A stretch of 64,000 nt of DNA, from positions 619,435,165 through 619,499,164 of the forward strand of contig NC_045427.1 of assembly GCF_902635505.1 (NCBI RefSeq). The letters are read 5' to 3'. The translations under genes were made by a program, and so were the position numbers. Positions 1-11,929 of this stretch are shown here, piece by piece; position 1 is the first letter of the stretch, and the number at the start of each line of letters is the position of its first letter. The stretch comes from Sarcophilus harrisii (taxonomy: Eukaryota > Chordata > Mammalia > Dasyuromorphia > Dasyuridae). The notes under the pieces were generated by a model. That model made no database searches. It worked only from the letters and a program-made list of their open reading frames with translations, and was not told where the DNA came from.

Positions 1-967
1 ATCTCATCGGAAGTTATGTACAAAATAGTCTGGGATGAAAGAACATGGAAAATAGCCTCATTTGTGAGACTGAACCAACAAATATTACTGAAGGTATATG
101 AGGGCAAAAGAGAAATCTAGATATAAGGCCCCAGAGAAATTTGAGGAGGGAGAGAGTATTGTTGTCCTGAGCACTGGAGTGAAGAGGAGTGCATTCAAAA
201 ATGGCTTGCAAGGAATTCCCAGGCAGGAAACAACCGAAGAGGACTGGGAGCAGCTACTAGTCCTACATATACACATCCCACTGAAACATGGAAGGGGCCT
301 GAAATAGAGGAAAGAGGGGAGCTCAAGAGACTCTCCACAGCCATGGAGACAAAGGAAAGCTGAGATGCAGAGGGAGCAGGTGATGGCAGGGCTGGCAGCT
401 GGAGCAAACAGACAACAAACACTTCAGGTCAATGAAGGCAGGAGAGTCAAAAGAACAATGGAAGCAATTCAAATTTCAGAGTGAGGTCCTAGGGCCACTC
501 GGTATCATGTGAAATGGAAGGCTAGCAATGGTAAACAAGGATTGGAGTTCCAACTTGTGCAAGGCAGAAGCCAAGAAAGTAAAAGTGCATGTGGGGTTGG
601 GCACATGGCAAAGGTAGGGTTGGGGAGGGGGACTAATGTCATGGAAAAATACTATCCTTGGAATCCTGAGACACTTGAATTTGAATTCTGCCTCTGGCAC
701 TTATTACTTTTATGACTATGGTAGTCACTAACTCACAAGTGATTTTCAGTAGTTCTTTGTTAATATAAAGAAACACAAAAGGAAGATTGGTCATAGAAAG
801 AACATGAAGGATAGATAACTGGTAGATTATCAGAATGCTGTCCTTATACCTGGAAAAAGACCTTGTACCTGGAAGCATCCAGAATATGAGAGAAGTCTGT
901 TGAAGCAGGCTTTCTTAATCTCTTTGTATTATGACCACTTTGAAGAAACTGATAAAGTCTCTGAACC

Positions 968-1000
968 TCTCTCAAAATCATCATCATCATTACCATCATC
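968..1000 (+). repeat. Short (ATC)n microsatellite
   Basis: ATCATCATCATCATTACC with a further CATCATC; surrounding 210-900 holds no recognised element. Confidence 0.8.
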
Positions 1001-1094
1001 AATAACAATCACATATTTCAAGAAGGGATGCGGTTCATGTCTAGTAAATCAGAGAATCCATGATCATCCCTCCTATATTTGTTATAAATTGTAC

Positions 1095-1207
1095 TCATAG
1101 AATGTGAGCTTTTCATATGAATAGCTACTTGTGATTTTTGTCTTTGCATCCCAAGTGCCTAGAACTGTGCCTTACTCATAGTAGGGATTTAATAAATATT
1201 TTTTTAA
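1095..1207 (+). repeat. L2-type LINE 3' end
   Basis: Reads AGAATGTGAGC, then a CCCAAGTGCCTAGAACTGTGCC core, then TAGGGATTTAATAAATA, the usual order of an L2 terminus. Confidence 0.55.
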
Positions 1208-1594
1208 AATTTGCTTTTTGTAACTAGACTTAGGAAATAAAGAATATCTTGGCTAACTGAGTGAATTCTACTCAGAAAGATTCATAATATCATCAATATG
1301 GGCACTGCCTGCAAGGATGCCTGTCATACCCCTCCAAGCCTTAGTTGAGGGTTTCATGAACAGCTGTGGCCAAACAATGCTGCACCTGCTGACCCTCCTT
1401 CCGGTGAGTGATGAGCACCTCTGGGTGACCAAAAAAGCCTGGGCTTTAGATGATGATCTGTCACTGGGCCATATTCTACCCTGTTCAACTCAGTAGACTC
1501 TGCCAAAGCTCCCTTGTTGGCATTGTCTTCAAGAGCTCAGCACTAATTTCCCCCCTTTAGCTGACATGTATATATTACTTTGCTGTTAAAGTAT

Positions 1595-1785
1595 CAACTC
1601 CATCTCATTTGCATCTTACTAGGTCTTTGTAAGGTAGGCATTATTATCCCCCTTTGATCAACAAGGAAACCAAGTGCCAAAGAGATTAAATGATTTGCCA
1701 AGGTCACACCCCGCCAGTGGCTGGGCCAGGACTACAACCTTGTTCTCCTCTCTGATCTCAGCCCTGTGTTTTTTCTACAGCATTT
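1595..1785 (-). repeat. MIR-like SINE
   Basis: Reverse-complement MIR order: CATTATTATCCCCC, AAGGAAACCAAG, GATTTGCCAAGGTCACAC, then the CAGTGGCTGGGCCAGGACT segment. Confidence 0.65.
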
Positions 1786-2529
1786 CTTGTTGCTTCCTGT
1801 TCTTTCTCTGTTATTGTTCTACGGTCACCAGAGTGCTGGCTGGGTCTGTATGATGGCTCCTGCTTTAAGCCCTAGATTGTTTGGTCTCCGTGTGGCTAGG
1901 GTACAGGAGTCTTCCTCCGGCTCCTTGTCTCTCTGGCAGGAAGAAGTAGATTAGGGCCTAGCTCTTAACACTCAGCAGAAATGTCTCTTGCTGGATGGAG
2001 CCCAGGGAAAAGAATATCTAATAAGGCATTATCTTTACACCCTAGGCTGACAAGGGGTGGGAGCTGCTAAGATAGGCCTCTTCTGGCAGAGTTGTCATGT
2101 CCTGGGAACACAGTAAATGGAATATAAGATAAGTTAGCCCCAAATCCTAGGGAGGAAACAGGCATGAAGGACCCTTACTCAGTAGCTGAGGTCAATAAAA
2201 GGAATCTTTTGCTTTTAGGGATAAGCTCTCCTGAAAGTCACTGATCATGTCCTGCCTTTCACATACTGTAATCCATAGGATGCCATTTCCCTGCCATGTC
2301 CCAGTTGTCTTCTCATCCTGGAAAATCTCTCTGCCCCTGTGGTCCCTTCCTCTGCTTGGTCACTTCCACCTGGAAACTCTGCTTTAAGGAAGTGGCCCGG
2401 CCATGATCCTTCCTTCGTTCCTTGACAGGCTTTGCTCCCAACTCTCCTGAATCTTTTCTTCCCCGTGCTTTTTCTCTTTCCAGCTTCCTTTGTTGTCTTG
2501 CCTCACTTAAGTGGCACTACTGTGTAGTC

Positions 2530-2702
2530 CCAGAGTTAGGAGACCCGAGTTCCTACCCAGCTCCTGACTCTTACTCGCTGTATGACCATTTACCTCAGTT
2601 TTCTCATTTGTAAAATGAACTAATGGCAAAATACATCACTATTTTTTTTGCCAGAAAAACCCCAAATGGGGTCACAAAAAAGGAGACATAGCTAAACAAC
2701 AA
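2530..2702 (+). repeat. Marsupial tRNA-type SINE with CCAAATGGGGTCAC tail
   Basis: Contains CCTCAGTTTTCTCATTTGTAAAATG, interrupted here only as a diverged copy, followed by CCCCAAATGGGGTCACA. This tail is typical of a widespread marsupial SINE and is one of the clearest lineage clues in the window. Confidence 0.75.
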
Positions 2703-2739
2703 ATTCCCCTCTTAGAAAGCAACTTGAGATCAGAAATTA

Positions 2740-2832
2740 TCTTGCTTTCTCCTTGAATTTGTATCCCCATCTCTTAGCCGAGTGCCTGGCACATGGCAAG
2801 GGCTCAATAAATGCTTGTAGATTTGATTATGT
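2740..2832 (+). repeat. L2-type LINE 3' end
   Basis: Has TTTGTATCCCCATC, AGTGCCTGGCACATGG and CTCAATAAATGCTTG in order, as at L2 3' termini. Confidence 0.65.
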
Positions 2833-2870
2833 CTTCTACTTCCCTCACACTGAAGCCAAGGAAAACTAGG

Positions 2871-2891
2871 GTGTGTGTGTGTGTGTGTGTT
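2871..2891. repeat. (GT)n microsatellite
   Basis: About ten GT units. Confidence 0.95.
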
Positions 2892-2954
2892 GGTTATATG
2901 AGTGAAAGAAACATGGATGAGTGAATGAATATCACTGAAGTTAATCTCACAATC

Positions 2955-3240
2955 AGCATCTTTATGGAATTTCCTCCCCATAGTTCTAGCCCTGTCCTAG
3001 GTGCTGAATGGATAAGTAGCATAAATCTAATTCCTGTTCTTAGGATTCTCCAAGTCTGAATGGGGAGCCAATCCTCACAAGAAACAATTAAAGGCCAATT
3101 ACAAAGCAATATATAAACAAGTTGCGAAAACTTTAATCGGCCTGAAGAATTAAAGGAACATTGATTGGAGAAAGGTTAGTGGGGAAGGCTTCTTTGAGAA
3201 GGTGAATTTTGAGTTGGGCCTCAGAAAGTAATGATTAATG
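2955..3240 (-). repeat. L2-type LINE 3' region
   Basis: CCTGTCCTAGGTGCTGAAT, a degraded CTTAGGATTCTCCAAGTCTG and GGCTTCTTTGAGAAGGTG follow the order of inverted L2 3' sequence seen elsewhere in this window. It holds the RE1-like site at 2,988. Confidence 0.5.
2988..3008 (-). promoter_or_regulatory. RE1-like site inside a LINE-2 3' end
   Basis: The minus strand reads TTCAGCACC, TA, GGACAGGGCT, matching 17 of 21 RE1 positions. It lies in a minus-strand L2-type 3' end whose consensus (AGCGCCTAGAACAGTGCC) already resembles RE1. It may be an exapted site or a chance relic. Confidence 0.45.
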
Positions 3241-3842
3241 AGAATATGTATTAAAATAATTTATATATTTGTTCATATATATCATATATGTGCACAAACA
3301 TGCATATATGTGTCAATATATACTTCTACATAAATTATTCATTCAAATATGACTTTGTATGACCCAAAGGCAGCAAGTCAGGAGCAGAAATCACTTTTAT
3401 GGCAAGAAAACTCATTTTACCACAATATGGAACACAAATGAGTGAAAAGGGCTTACTCTATATTTGTTTTAGCCTAGTCAGGGAGAAACCTAATTGGTAT
3501 CCAGAGAAGTGTGTCTCTCTGGGGTACACGTGCTTCTGAATGGAAGTCTTGCTGGCTCCTAACAGGTCAGCCTTTGGCCTTGGGGAAGTCTGTTATATTT
3601 CATTGGGAAGAAAGACAGAGATTTCCTAGCTGCTAGTTTATCATTGACACTGGGAGTCCAAACCAGGGTGGACTCTATCTTCTGTTTAGCTTTGCATGAG
3701 AACTGGGATAAAAGAAGGCAAAACACAGGCAATGGAGCAGGGGGGGGGTGTAGGATTGCATTTAATACTGAATGGAGATATCTTCTAAAAAGGCATTCCT
3801 CAAGTTAAGGAAAGAAAAATATACTTCTTAACCTGCCATCAG

Positions 3843-4075
3843 AGAGTATTATCTTTGGAGTCAGGGGCAATGGGTTCAAACCTTGCCTCTATCACTTATG
3901 ACCCATGTGATCTTGAGTAAGTCTTGGTCTAAGTTCTTTTGGTCTCAGTTTCCTTATCTATAAAATGAGAAAATTGGACTAGGAGCTCTAAGTTCTTTTC
4001 CAGATCTAAATCTATGATCTTATGAGATGAGAACAGTTCTGAAGTCCCCCTTTAATTCTGAAATTCTATGATTCT
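3843..4075 (+). repeat. tRNA-type CORE-SINE
   Basis: Shows GGAGTCAGGGGC, GGGTTCAAACC, GTGATCTTGAGTAAGTC, CTCAGTTTCCTTATCTATAAAATG and a GGACTAGGAGCTCTAAG tail in the expected order. Confidence 0.7.
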
Positions 4076-4799
4076 GAATAGGAAGTAGGATTTATCAAAA
4101 CCTGTTTATTGGTGGGATGATTCAGGAGAGTGGGAATGAGGGAATAAAGGATAATGAGAGAATAAGAAAGCCATTGACCTATCAGACCAATATAAAGGAA
4201 AAAGGTATATATATTGGCAGAGAGGATCACAGGGACAATAGAGTCAGAAGATTGTAGATAAGTCATTTAATTTATACCCTTGCCTTCTTACTAACTCTGT
4301 CTTGCTTAGCACCACATAGCTGGCTGTCCCACTGCTTGAGAGTGTCAGGAAAGGCTAGCACAAGGTATGGACTAATTGAACCTCCAGCTCTACTATCCTG
4401 CCAGCCTCGAGACTCCTTGGAAGTGCTGAAGAATGTTAAGTCCACAGAGAGAAGAGACAGTGTTAATGGTATGGAAATTTCCTAGCTTGGGCAGAAAGTT
4501 TTTGTAAAAGAGGAAGGAGGGAGGGTATAAGCTTTTATTAATTTCTTACTATGTGCCAGGCACTATACTAAGCACTTTTAAAATATGATACTCTTATAAT
4601 ATGGAAATGTTTTACATGATTGCACGTGTATAACCTATATCTAATTCCTTACTGTCTCAGGGAAGAGGGATAGAATTTGAAACTTAAAGCTTAGAAAAAA
4701 CTTAAATGTTAACAAGGTTTTAATATGTAATTGGAGAAAATAAAATATAATTAGTCATGGAAAGTGGTCTCATGAGGGACGGGTCAGCAGCTCTCAGAG

Positions 4800-4985
4800 G
4801 AAGTAAGACTTGAGGACATATTGACTATATGTATGACTCTGGGCAAGTCACTTAACCCTGTCAATGTCCCAAGCAACTCATTAATATGATACATGGCAGA
4901 AAATTTACACATCTGTTCTGACAGGAAATTCCTCTCTGGGAGCTCCCTCTACAGATAAATCATAAGTCCCATTAGGAAAAAAAAG
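4800..4985 (+). repeat. tRNA-type SINE with bipartite GGAGCTCCCT tail
   Basis: ACTCTGGGCAAGTCACTTAA is followed by GGGAGCTCCCTCTACAG and ATAAATCATAAGTCC. The same tail occurs near 43.3 kb and, inverted, near 44.0 and 61.5 kb. Confidence 0.6.
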
Positions 4986-5189
4986 TGACTTCATTTTTCA
5001 TTTTTGAGCCAGAGGGGAAAGAAAGAAGGTTAGTTTGCAGGCATGTTTCCCATCATCCTTCAGTGGCATAGTCTGTACAGAGGGAGGATTCTAACAGAGG
5101 AAAAGACCATTTGCAGTCCTGACAAGTTCCATGGATCCGAATCTCCAGCACAAATGTTAGGTAGGGCAGTCTCTACTCTGTTGTTAACC

Positions 5190-5580
5190 TATCATGCTCA
5201 TCTCTGCCTCTACCCTGTTCTCATTCTTCTCCTTCCTTCCCTCCTCCCTCCTCCCCAACCAATGCCCTTCCTCCTCCCCTTCAGCCCACACTGCTCTCTT
5301 CCTGTCAGTCCAGAACATATATTATTCAAACCACGGATTATGCCACGTGATTATATTCTGTTTAGCCCTTGGTCTCTCCCTCCTCCTATTTCTTGATACC
5401 CCTAACTTGCCCTGATTACTTGCTAACTTGTATGATACTTATCTGTGTGCAGGCAGTATCCTTCCTTCCCTTCATAAGATTGTAAAGTCCTTAAGGGCAA
5501 GCAAGGATAGTCACTTTTTTTGAATTTGTATTCCTAGAGCCCCACAAAGTGCCCAAATACTTTGTAGTGCAGCCATTTTT
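5190..5580 (+). repeat. L2-type LINE, 3' part
   Basis: Pyrimidine-rich coding relic followed by AAGATTGTAAAGTCCTTAAG, GGGCAAGCAAGGATAGTC and TTTGTATTCCTAGAGCCC, the order of an L2 3' UTR. Diverged, no intact frame. Confidence 0.5.
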
Positions 5581-5609
5581 TCAATTATAACTGTCTCTCT
5601 TTGATCCTA

Positions 5610-5777
5610 CTTGGGATTTTCCTGGCAGAGCCATTTCCTTCTACAACTTATTTTACAGATGAGGAAACTGAGGCACATAGGATAAGTGATTTGCCTGGGA
5701 ACACACAATTAATAAGTGTCTGAAGCCAGATTTGAATCCAGGGAGCCTAGAACTCTTGCCACTCAGCTGCCCCTAAA
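5610..5777 (-). repeat. Marsupial tRNA-type SINE
   Basis: Inverted copy: TTTACAGATGAGGAAACTGA, GTGATTTGCCTGGG, AATAAGTGTCTGAAGCCAGA, ending at CTCAGCTGCCCC, the complement of the SINE head. Confidence 0.75.
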
Positions 5778-5834
5778 TAATAGTGAATACTTAATAAATG
5801 TTTGTTGAATTGAATTATAAATAAATGAATGAAA

Positions 5835-5960
5835 AAGCATTTGTTAAGCTTATTGTGTGCAAAGCACATTGTTAAACACTGGGGATACAAATAGAAAAGT
5901 CAATTAGTCCCTGCTCTCTAGGAGCTCACATTCAAATGTGGGAGATAACATAGAAATGGT
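5835..5960 (-). repeat. L2-type LINE 3' end
   Basis: AAGCATTTGTTAAGC, ACACTGGGGATACAAATAG and TCTAGGAGCTCACATTCAAA are the reverse-complement 3' terminus. Confidence 0.65.
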
Positions 5961-6544
5961 TTCAGCCTGATAGAAGGGTTCCATGGCCTTTGGAGTACAG
6001 TGGCAAAGCACACACCTTCTTTTGTGTCATTTCCACTGATTAAAAACCATATCTGTTTCAGGCACTGAACCATTTGACAACACCAAGGACTTTGGTAGTG
6101 AGAACTTCGTTTAGCTGCACTTCAGTAGCAGAGGCTGCTGAGGAGGCAGGAGAGACTGCACCTGCAGAAATAGTTGCTAGGTCACATCTCCACAGGCGTA
6201 GTTTACCTGGATGACAGCTGCAGAAACTGGGCTGGAAGTCTGGAGGGCATGGATATTCCCAGGGTTCTTTGTTGCAGGGTCAGAGCTTCCCTCGACCAGA
6301 GCCCAAGTGGAAGTGGTGGTGATGGTAGTAGTCAGAGTCACCCAGCACATGCCGCCTCCGGGTCTCTCACTCAGGGCTTCTTGCTGCTTTAGCACGACCA
6401 GCTTGCCAGCCTTGTAAGTAGCCTCCAGTTGGATGACTGTCCCCTTCTCTGAAAGATGCTGCTTTCCCTTGCTGGCACAGAGACAGGTAATCAGGCAGTC
6501 CAGTGGGTAGAGAGTCAGGAACACTCAACTCTTACTCCCTAAGT

Positions 6545-6647
6545 ATCCTGGGAAAGTATTAACATCTCAGCCTCAATTTCTTCATCTGTAAAAGGAGAAT
6601 AATAATAGTGCCTACTTCACAGGGTTGTTATGAAGATCAAATGAGAT

Positions 6648-6720
<73 letters not shown>

Positions 6721-6775
6721 GAGAGTTTTGCTACCTTTAAAGCTTCATACAAATGCTAGTTATTATTATCACTAA
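6545..6775 (+). repeat. MIR-like SINE interrupted by TA/CA microsatellite
   Basis: CTCAATTTCTTCATCTGTAA, GGGTTGTTATGAAGATCAAA and AAATGCTAGTTATTATTATC are SINE landmarks. A TA/TG/CA repeat (6,644-6,722) has grown where the AAATGAGATA motif continues. Confidence 0.65.
6644..6722. repeat. (TA)n(CA)n microsatellite
   Basis: About 80 bases of alternating TA with short GTGTGTA and terminal CACACA segments. It is likely length-polymorphic and cruciform-prone. Confidence 0.95.
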
Positions 6776-7639
6776 TTTATTACTTCTTGAATAATGGCTA
6801 CAGGAACTGGGTTGGATGTAGGACCATTAGTAGTCAGGGTGGGCTTGTAAGGATGCTGCTCTTACCTGAGTTCTTGGATTTAGCTACCAATAAATAGCTA
6901 TTGATTAGTAGTTGCCCTTCATGGTTTCCTTCTCCATCCCTTTTGAACTCCCAACTCTGACAAATATCCTTGGAGAACAATGCTCACTTCCTCTCTCTTC
7001 AGGTCCTAAGGGCAATCCTGAGTGATTATGACTTCTAACAGTATCCCTTATCTGCCCCCATCCAGTGTGTTTCTAATATCGATTAACTAGTTATGTCTTC
7101 CCCAAATCAATCAATGAATTGACATCAATCACCTTTTAAAAAGGGTTATTTCCTGAAAAGGACATTTACTGAAGGAATTGAAGCACAAAAAACATTCTTC
7201 CAAATCAGCAGCAGATTCTCTTGTTCCCTAGGGAGAGAAGACTCAATCATGAAACCCCAAAGTAATAAAATCCCCCATCTAGAGAGTACATTCGGGCCAT
7301 GAAATACTCCAGCACTCTTAGCTCTTGGAGTCCTTCTCTCCTTTCCCATCTCATTAATTTTCTGGGTATTGTATTATTTCTTTGATGAGTCCTTCTGTTA
7401 CTCCTACATACTTGGTGTCTTGGTTGCCAATGTTAGGATGGGTCCTCACCGGACTCCATCATTCCTTCTTCCAGCTATATCGGTATGGACTACTAGCTCT
7501 AATTAAGGGGGCTTTGCTAAGGCTCTAGCCTTTCCAGTTCCTCAAGGAAATAATTTTTTTTCACAATTCCCTAATTACTCATGACCCTTAGTCATCCCTA
7601 GCTGGGAACTGGCTCCCTAAAATTCTACTTGTTGGACTG

Positions 7640-8005
7640 AAAGCTGGCAGAGAATATCACACATTTTTCTCAAGACTGGCTCCTTATGAGCCAGTCCCCC
7701 ATTACATAAGTTAAATTAGGCACTCCCATCTCTTGTTTCCTTAAATATTCTGTACAAGTGACACTTTTTACATAAAGACTTTCCTAATGCTTCCAATGGC
7801 TAGTGTCTATGTAACACCTCCCAAAAAAGCTCCCCCCCAATTATTTTGTATTTATCTTGAATGTATTGATATATTTATGTACCTTCCCTAATAGAAAGTA
7901 AGTTTTTTGAGGGCAGACATCGTCATTTTTGTTTTTGTGCCCCCAGAACCTCCGACTGTAACTGGCCCCTCTAGGAGTTTAATAAATGTTTGTTGATTGA
8001 TGGGC
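7640..8005 (+). repeat. L2-type LINE 3' end
   Basis: Degraded coding relic, then AATAGAAAGTAAG, GAGGGCAGACATCGTC and GAGTTTAATAAATGTTTGTT in the L2 3' UTR order. Confidence 0.6.
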
Positions 8006-9084
8006 TGATAGAAATCATCTCATGTTGTTTTCTCCCTGGCTTCTATGTGGGAGTGTTGTCTCCCAACCACACTGTGTACCCTGTGAGGGAAGGAGGGAGC
8101 CTCTCCTATCTTTCTGCACAGCAGACACTCAATAGAGATGAGTTGACAGAATTCTGGAAAGAGTAGCCTGCTGAGATGTCCTCCTCTATGTCCCCTTCAA
8201 AGCACTTAGGCCCTGACTCCTGCTTGGCTCCCAGGGTGTTTTGTCCCCTCCAATGTCTCACTTCTCCAGACTGGAAATGAGAACAGCCATTCCAGACGCC
8301 TTATCACCGGCGAGTCCTCCCCCTGAGGACTCAGAAACAATCCAGACCAAGCCAAGCTGTCAACACCCCTCTCACAGGCCTCCCTGGGAGATAAGGGTCC
8401 TGGCCCTGGCCTGGCATCCTGGCAGCACCCCAAGAACAGAAGGGGAAAGGAAAGGGAAAGGACAAAGAGAGCTCTGGACAAGCCAGGCTGGCTGAGTGGG
8501 GTCAGTTGAACTTTGATTTGGGGGGTTAAATTTTTTTTATTCTAGACTGAGCAACATTAGATAAAATTAGCATTTTCATATGTGTATCAGAACAGAAAAA
8601 GGATTGTACATAAAACTGGGAATCTTTATTATACACAGTTTGCTTTTCTTTTAAAGTATCTAAATTCAACATGTAACTTTCAAAATTGTCCTACTTATCT
8701 ATAATTCTTTCTGGCCTTCCATTCCCTTTTGTGCAATAAATATGTTTCATGAAACTTTTTCCTTTGTCTTCCTTTTGTTTTTGGAGGTACAGACAGATCT
8801 ACCCTTTGGCTGTTTTCCTTCTCCTCCTATTCCTTTCCTAAATTGGAAAAATAAATTTATAGTCAAACAAAAACAGATTTCCACATTAGCCATGTCCAAA
8901 ATAGATTGTCTTTTTCTATACCTTGAGTAAGTCTATCAATTTTCTGTCAGGGGATGGAGAGAAGTATGGATTAGAGTTCAATTGAAAAAACAATTTTTAA
9001 GCTTCTCCCATGTGGATAGAATATGGTACTAGGTGCTTAGGGAGATAATAGATGTGGTCCCTTCCCTCATTAAGCTTATAGTCT

Positions 9085-9300
9085 TGAAAGAAGATTGTTG
9101 TTTGTCCTTCATTCTTGACCAAGACATCAGGGAGGTAAGTGTCATGACATGCAAGTGAATTAGATTTGAGTGAGGGAGGGCTGGACCAGGTCACCTGCTT
9201 CACTTTCCCCTCCAGAGTCTTCTGGGTCCAATGGCCAGATCTAGATCAGGACGAGTGGAGATGACTCCAGTTGCAGTGGGACATCTTGGCCTTTTTAAGG
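9085..9300 (+). repeat. Marsupial RTE/RTE-SINE-like retroelement fragment
   Basis: TTGTCCTTCATTCTTGACCA, GACATCAGGGAGG, GAGTCTTCTGGGTCCAATGG and CCAGATCTAGATCAGGACGA match, from memory, a retroposon common in marsupials that I assign tentatively to an RTE-mobilised SINE. Confidence 0.55.
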
Positions 9301-9304
9301 GGGA

Positions 9305-9515
9305 TCTATGTTATAAATAGAATCATAGATTCAGAACTGGAAGGGATATTGGGGTCATCAAGTCTCATTTTGCAGATGAGGAAACTGAGATCTTTACTGA
9401 CAGAGGGCATATTATTTGTTCAGTCACATCTTGAAGAAGTAATAAAGCCTGTATTTGAACCTAGGTCTTTTGATTCAGAAATTCATCATTCTTTCCCTTA
9501 TACTATACTGCCATA
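9305..9515 (-). repeat. MIR-like marsupial SINE
   Basis: ATAGAATCATAGATTCAGAA, CATTTTGCAGATGAGGAAAC and TTTGAACCTAGGTCTTTTGA in order mark a common inverted MIR-type repeat. Confidence 0.65.
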
Positions 9516-9599
9516 ATAAAAGGAAAAGGATGTGATAACTTTGCAGCAAGTATAACATTAGATAATTGATTTTATTATAAAGCTGTAAGCATAGAAGAA

Positions 9600-9745
9600 C
9601 TACATGTTGGACCTAGGTCTTGGAAATCTAGGTTGGACCACTCACTATCTGGGCAACTAAGTCAAGTCCCTTAAATTCTTAGACCCCCAGTGTCCCCAAC
9701 TATAAATCTCATGATGGACTGAGAGATCTCTTGGCCAATTAGTAA
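9600..9745 (+). repeat. Diverged tRNA-type SINE
   Basis: GACCTAGGTCTTGGAAATCT, CTCACTATCTGGGCAACTAA, GTCAAGTCCCTTAAATTC and AACTATAAATCTCATGATGG keep the SINE order but are heavily mutated. Confidence 0.5.
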
Positions 9746-10029
9746 TCATGCTTCTTTTTGAGTACCCAGAATGCAATATCACAATAGAAGTTTAACAAAA
9801 GTGCATTAACAAGTAAAAGAGGAACAGGAGTGGCTATATGTGCTAAAAGACTGCCAGATGAGGTAACAGAAGAGAAAAATAGGCATCATACTTCTCTTTC
9901 ACTTTCTCTTCCTTGCCCAGAAGCCTCTCTTTTTTTTAAGGGCCTGTTCTCATTCTGCTCCTCACTATACCTTTCCAGAGTGTTAATTTTTAAAATTGCT
10001 GAAAATATAAGAAGAATCAGGACTGTTTG

Positions 10030-10165
10030 TATTCCATCAATCAACAAGGATTCTTTAAATCCTGACTGGGTCAAGCACTGTGCAAGACTCTGGGAAGATA
10101 AATACAAAAAATAAAATAATCTCTACTTGCAAGAAGTATACATTCTAAAAGGGAAGTTTCTGAGG
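10030..10165 (-). repeat. L2-type LINE 3' end
   Basis: TCAATCAACAAGGATTC, AAGCACTGTGCAAGAC and AAGAAGTATACATTCTAAAA are the inverted terminus. Confidence 0.55.
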
Positions 10166-10744
10166 AAAAGTCTTCCCAGCATCATGCTGGGTATGGATCA
10201 GTGCTGGGCTCTGTGCAGAGGCTGGAGGAGTATGGGGGTCAGTTCCATCCTGCCTCTGAGTGCTGTGAGTGCCTCCAGAAGGCCTCTCTTTCCCTCAATA
10301 TCTCTTACATTCTAGACACCATTACAGATATAGGTCTTTGGGTTAAAGCCTCTCCTTGTTAAAATGCAGATGCCACTGGGACGGGGAACTTCTGTTGTCA
10401 CCAGTGGCTAACACCTCTCGGTGAATGAGTTTATCAGGTGTTTGGCAGGAATCAGGATTTAATGATAGGCAAGTAGGGCAAAGTAGGGATAATTATCAGA
10501 AGAAGTCAGACAGACCCTGCCTGGAGGACACTTTAGTAACCAGAGTCTCAATTATGGGTGATAACACCATGAGAAGGAAGAATGGGTACTGAAAATGGGG
10601 GGGAGGGGGAGAAAGGTGACAGATTCTCAAAAGCACAAGCTACAGCAGCTTTACAATTTTCCCAAGGGCAATTTTGGAGGAGACACAGTCTTCACCCTTA
10701 AGAAATTTCCACTCTAGATGCTTGAGAAACAGCCTTGCATGGAT

Positions 10745-11065
10745 TTAAAAATCACAGCCTTTAAGGTTAGAAGACTTGGGTTTTTGATTCCAGCTGACAC
10801 TTAATTGCTGTGTGACTCCATGAGCAAGCCCTTTAAATTCTCTCTGCTTTAGTTTCTTCATTTGTGAAATGAGAATGATAATACTTCATGGTGCAAGTTC
10901 ATAGTCTGGACTCATACATGTGAAATCATAGAACTTTCAGGCTGAAAGGGATAATTTTAAGTCAAATTACGACTTCACAGGGCTGATTTGAGGAAAGTAC
11001 TTTGTTAGCCATTAAGAACTATAGAAATGTGAATCATCGTCATCATCATCATCATCATCATTACA
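10745..11065 (+). repeat. tRNA-type SINE ending in (ATC)n
   Basis: TGTGTGACTCCATGAGCAAG, CTTTAGTTTCTTCATTTGTG and AAATGAGAATGATAATAC are SINE body. Next come CAGGGCTGATTTGAGGAAAG and CATTAAGAACTATAGAAATG. An (ATC)n run at 11,032-11,062 replaces the usual TTATTATTATC tail. Confidence 0.65.
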
Positions 11066-11929
11066 TTTATTAATAAAAGACGAGACAGGATGGCTTGGGA
11101 GTGAAAGGAGAGGAGCTTCCTTTTAGTACAGCTCTGAGCCAATTTTTAACCTCTCTGTTCTTCATATTTCTAATCTGAAAAAAAAGAGAGGAAAAGTCAT
11201 TTGGAAAAGGATATACAATAAGTGCCCTACCTGGAGCACTAAATAGTTGTCTTGTTTCCTGAAAGCAATTAAAAAGCCTTGAAATAATAATCCATTTCTC
11301 ACATTTCACCACAGGATGGTTGTTTTTGTTTTGGTTATTAGGTGCTTTGAGATCTCTTACCTATGGTGCACTCTACACAGTAAATGAGTCCAGCTAATGG
11401 CCTTGGGACCAGGGAAGAATGCTTTTCATTCCAGCTTGTTGGTTCCAGGAGCGGTTTGGTCATAAATCAAATAAAACAGAAAATAACGATAATAAGGAGA
11501 ATGAGGTATCTTTGCTGGCCTGAGAGCTCCTTTCCTAAGCTCAAAGCCTTGCCAGAGTGGTAGGTGATGGCATTAAAGGGCCTTGCTAGGTCCTTAATGG
11601 CATTTTCAATTGTAGTTTCCTTGCTTGGCTCTCATAGGCAGAGCCAGAGATGGCGACCAGAGAATTGGATGACCTACATTGGATTCCTGGAAACTTCTTT
11701 GATTCAATCTTGGGTCAAGGGGGCAAGGGACTCATATTCCCAGCTTCTTTCAAAATTAACTGTGCCCCAGTTTATTTCCTAATCCCACAAAGGAGGAAGG
11801 ATCTTCACAACATAACTTTACCTTAAGAGCAGGTTTTAGAATCAATGAACTTGACTTCAAATCTTGGCTCTGTCTCCAGAGAGGGGAAGTGATTTACCTG
11901 AATACTTGTATCATGTTCAGAAAACAGTC

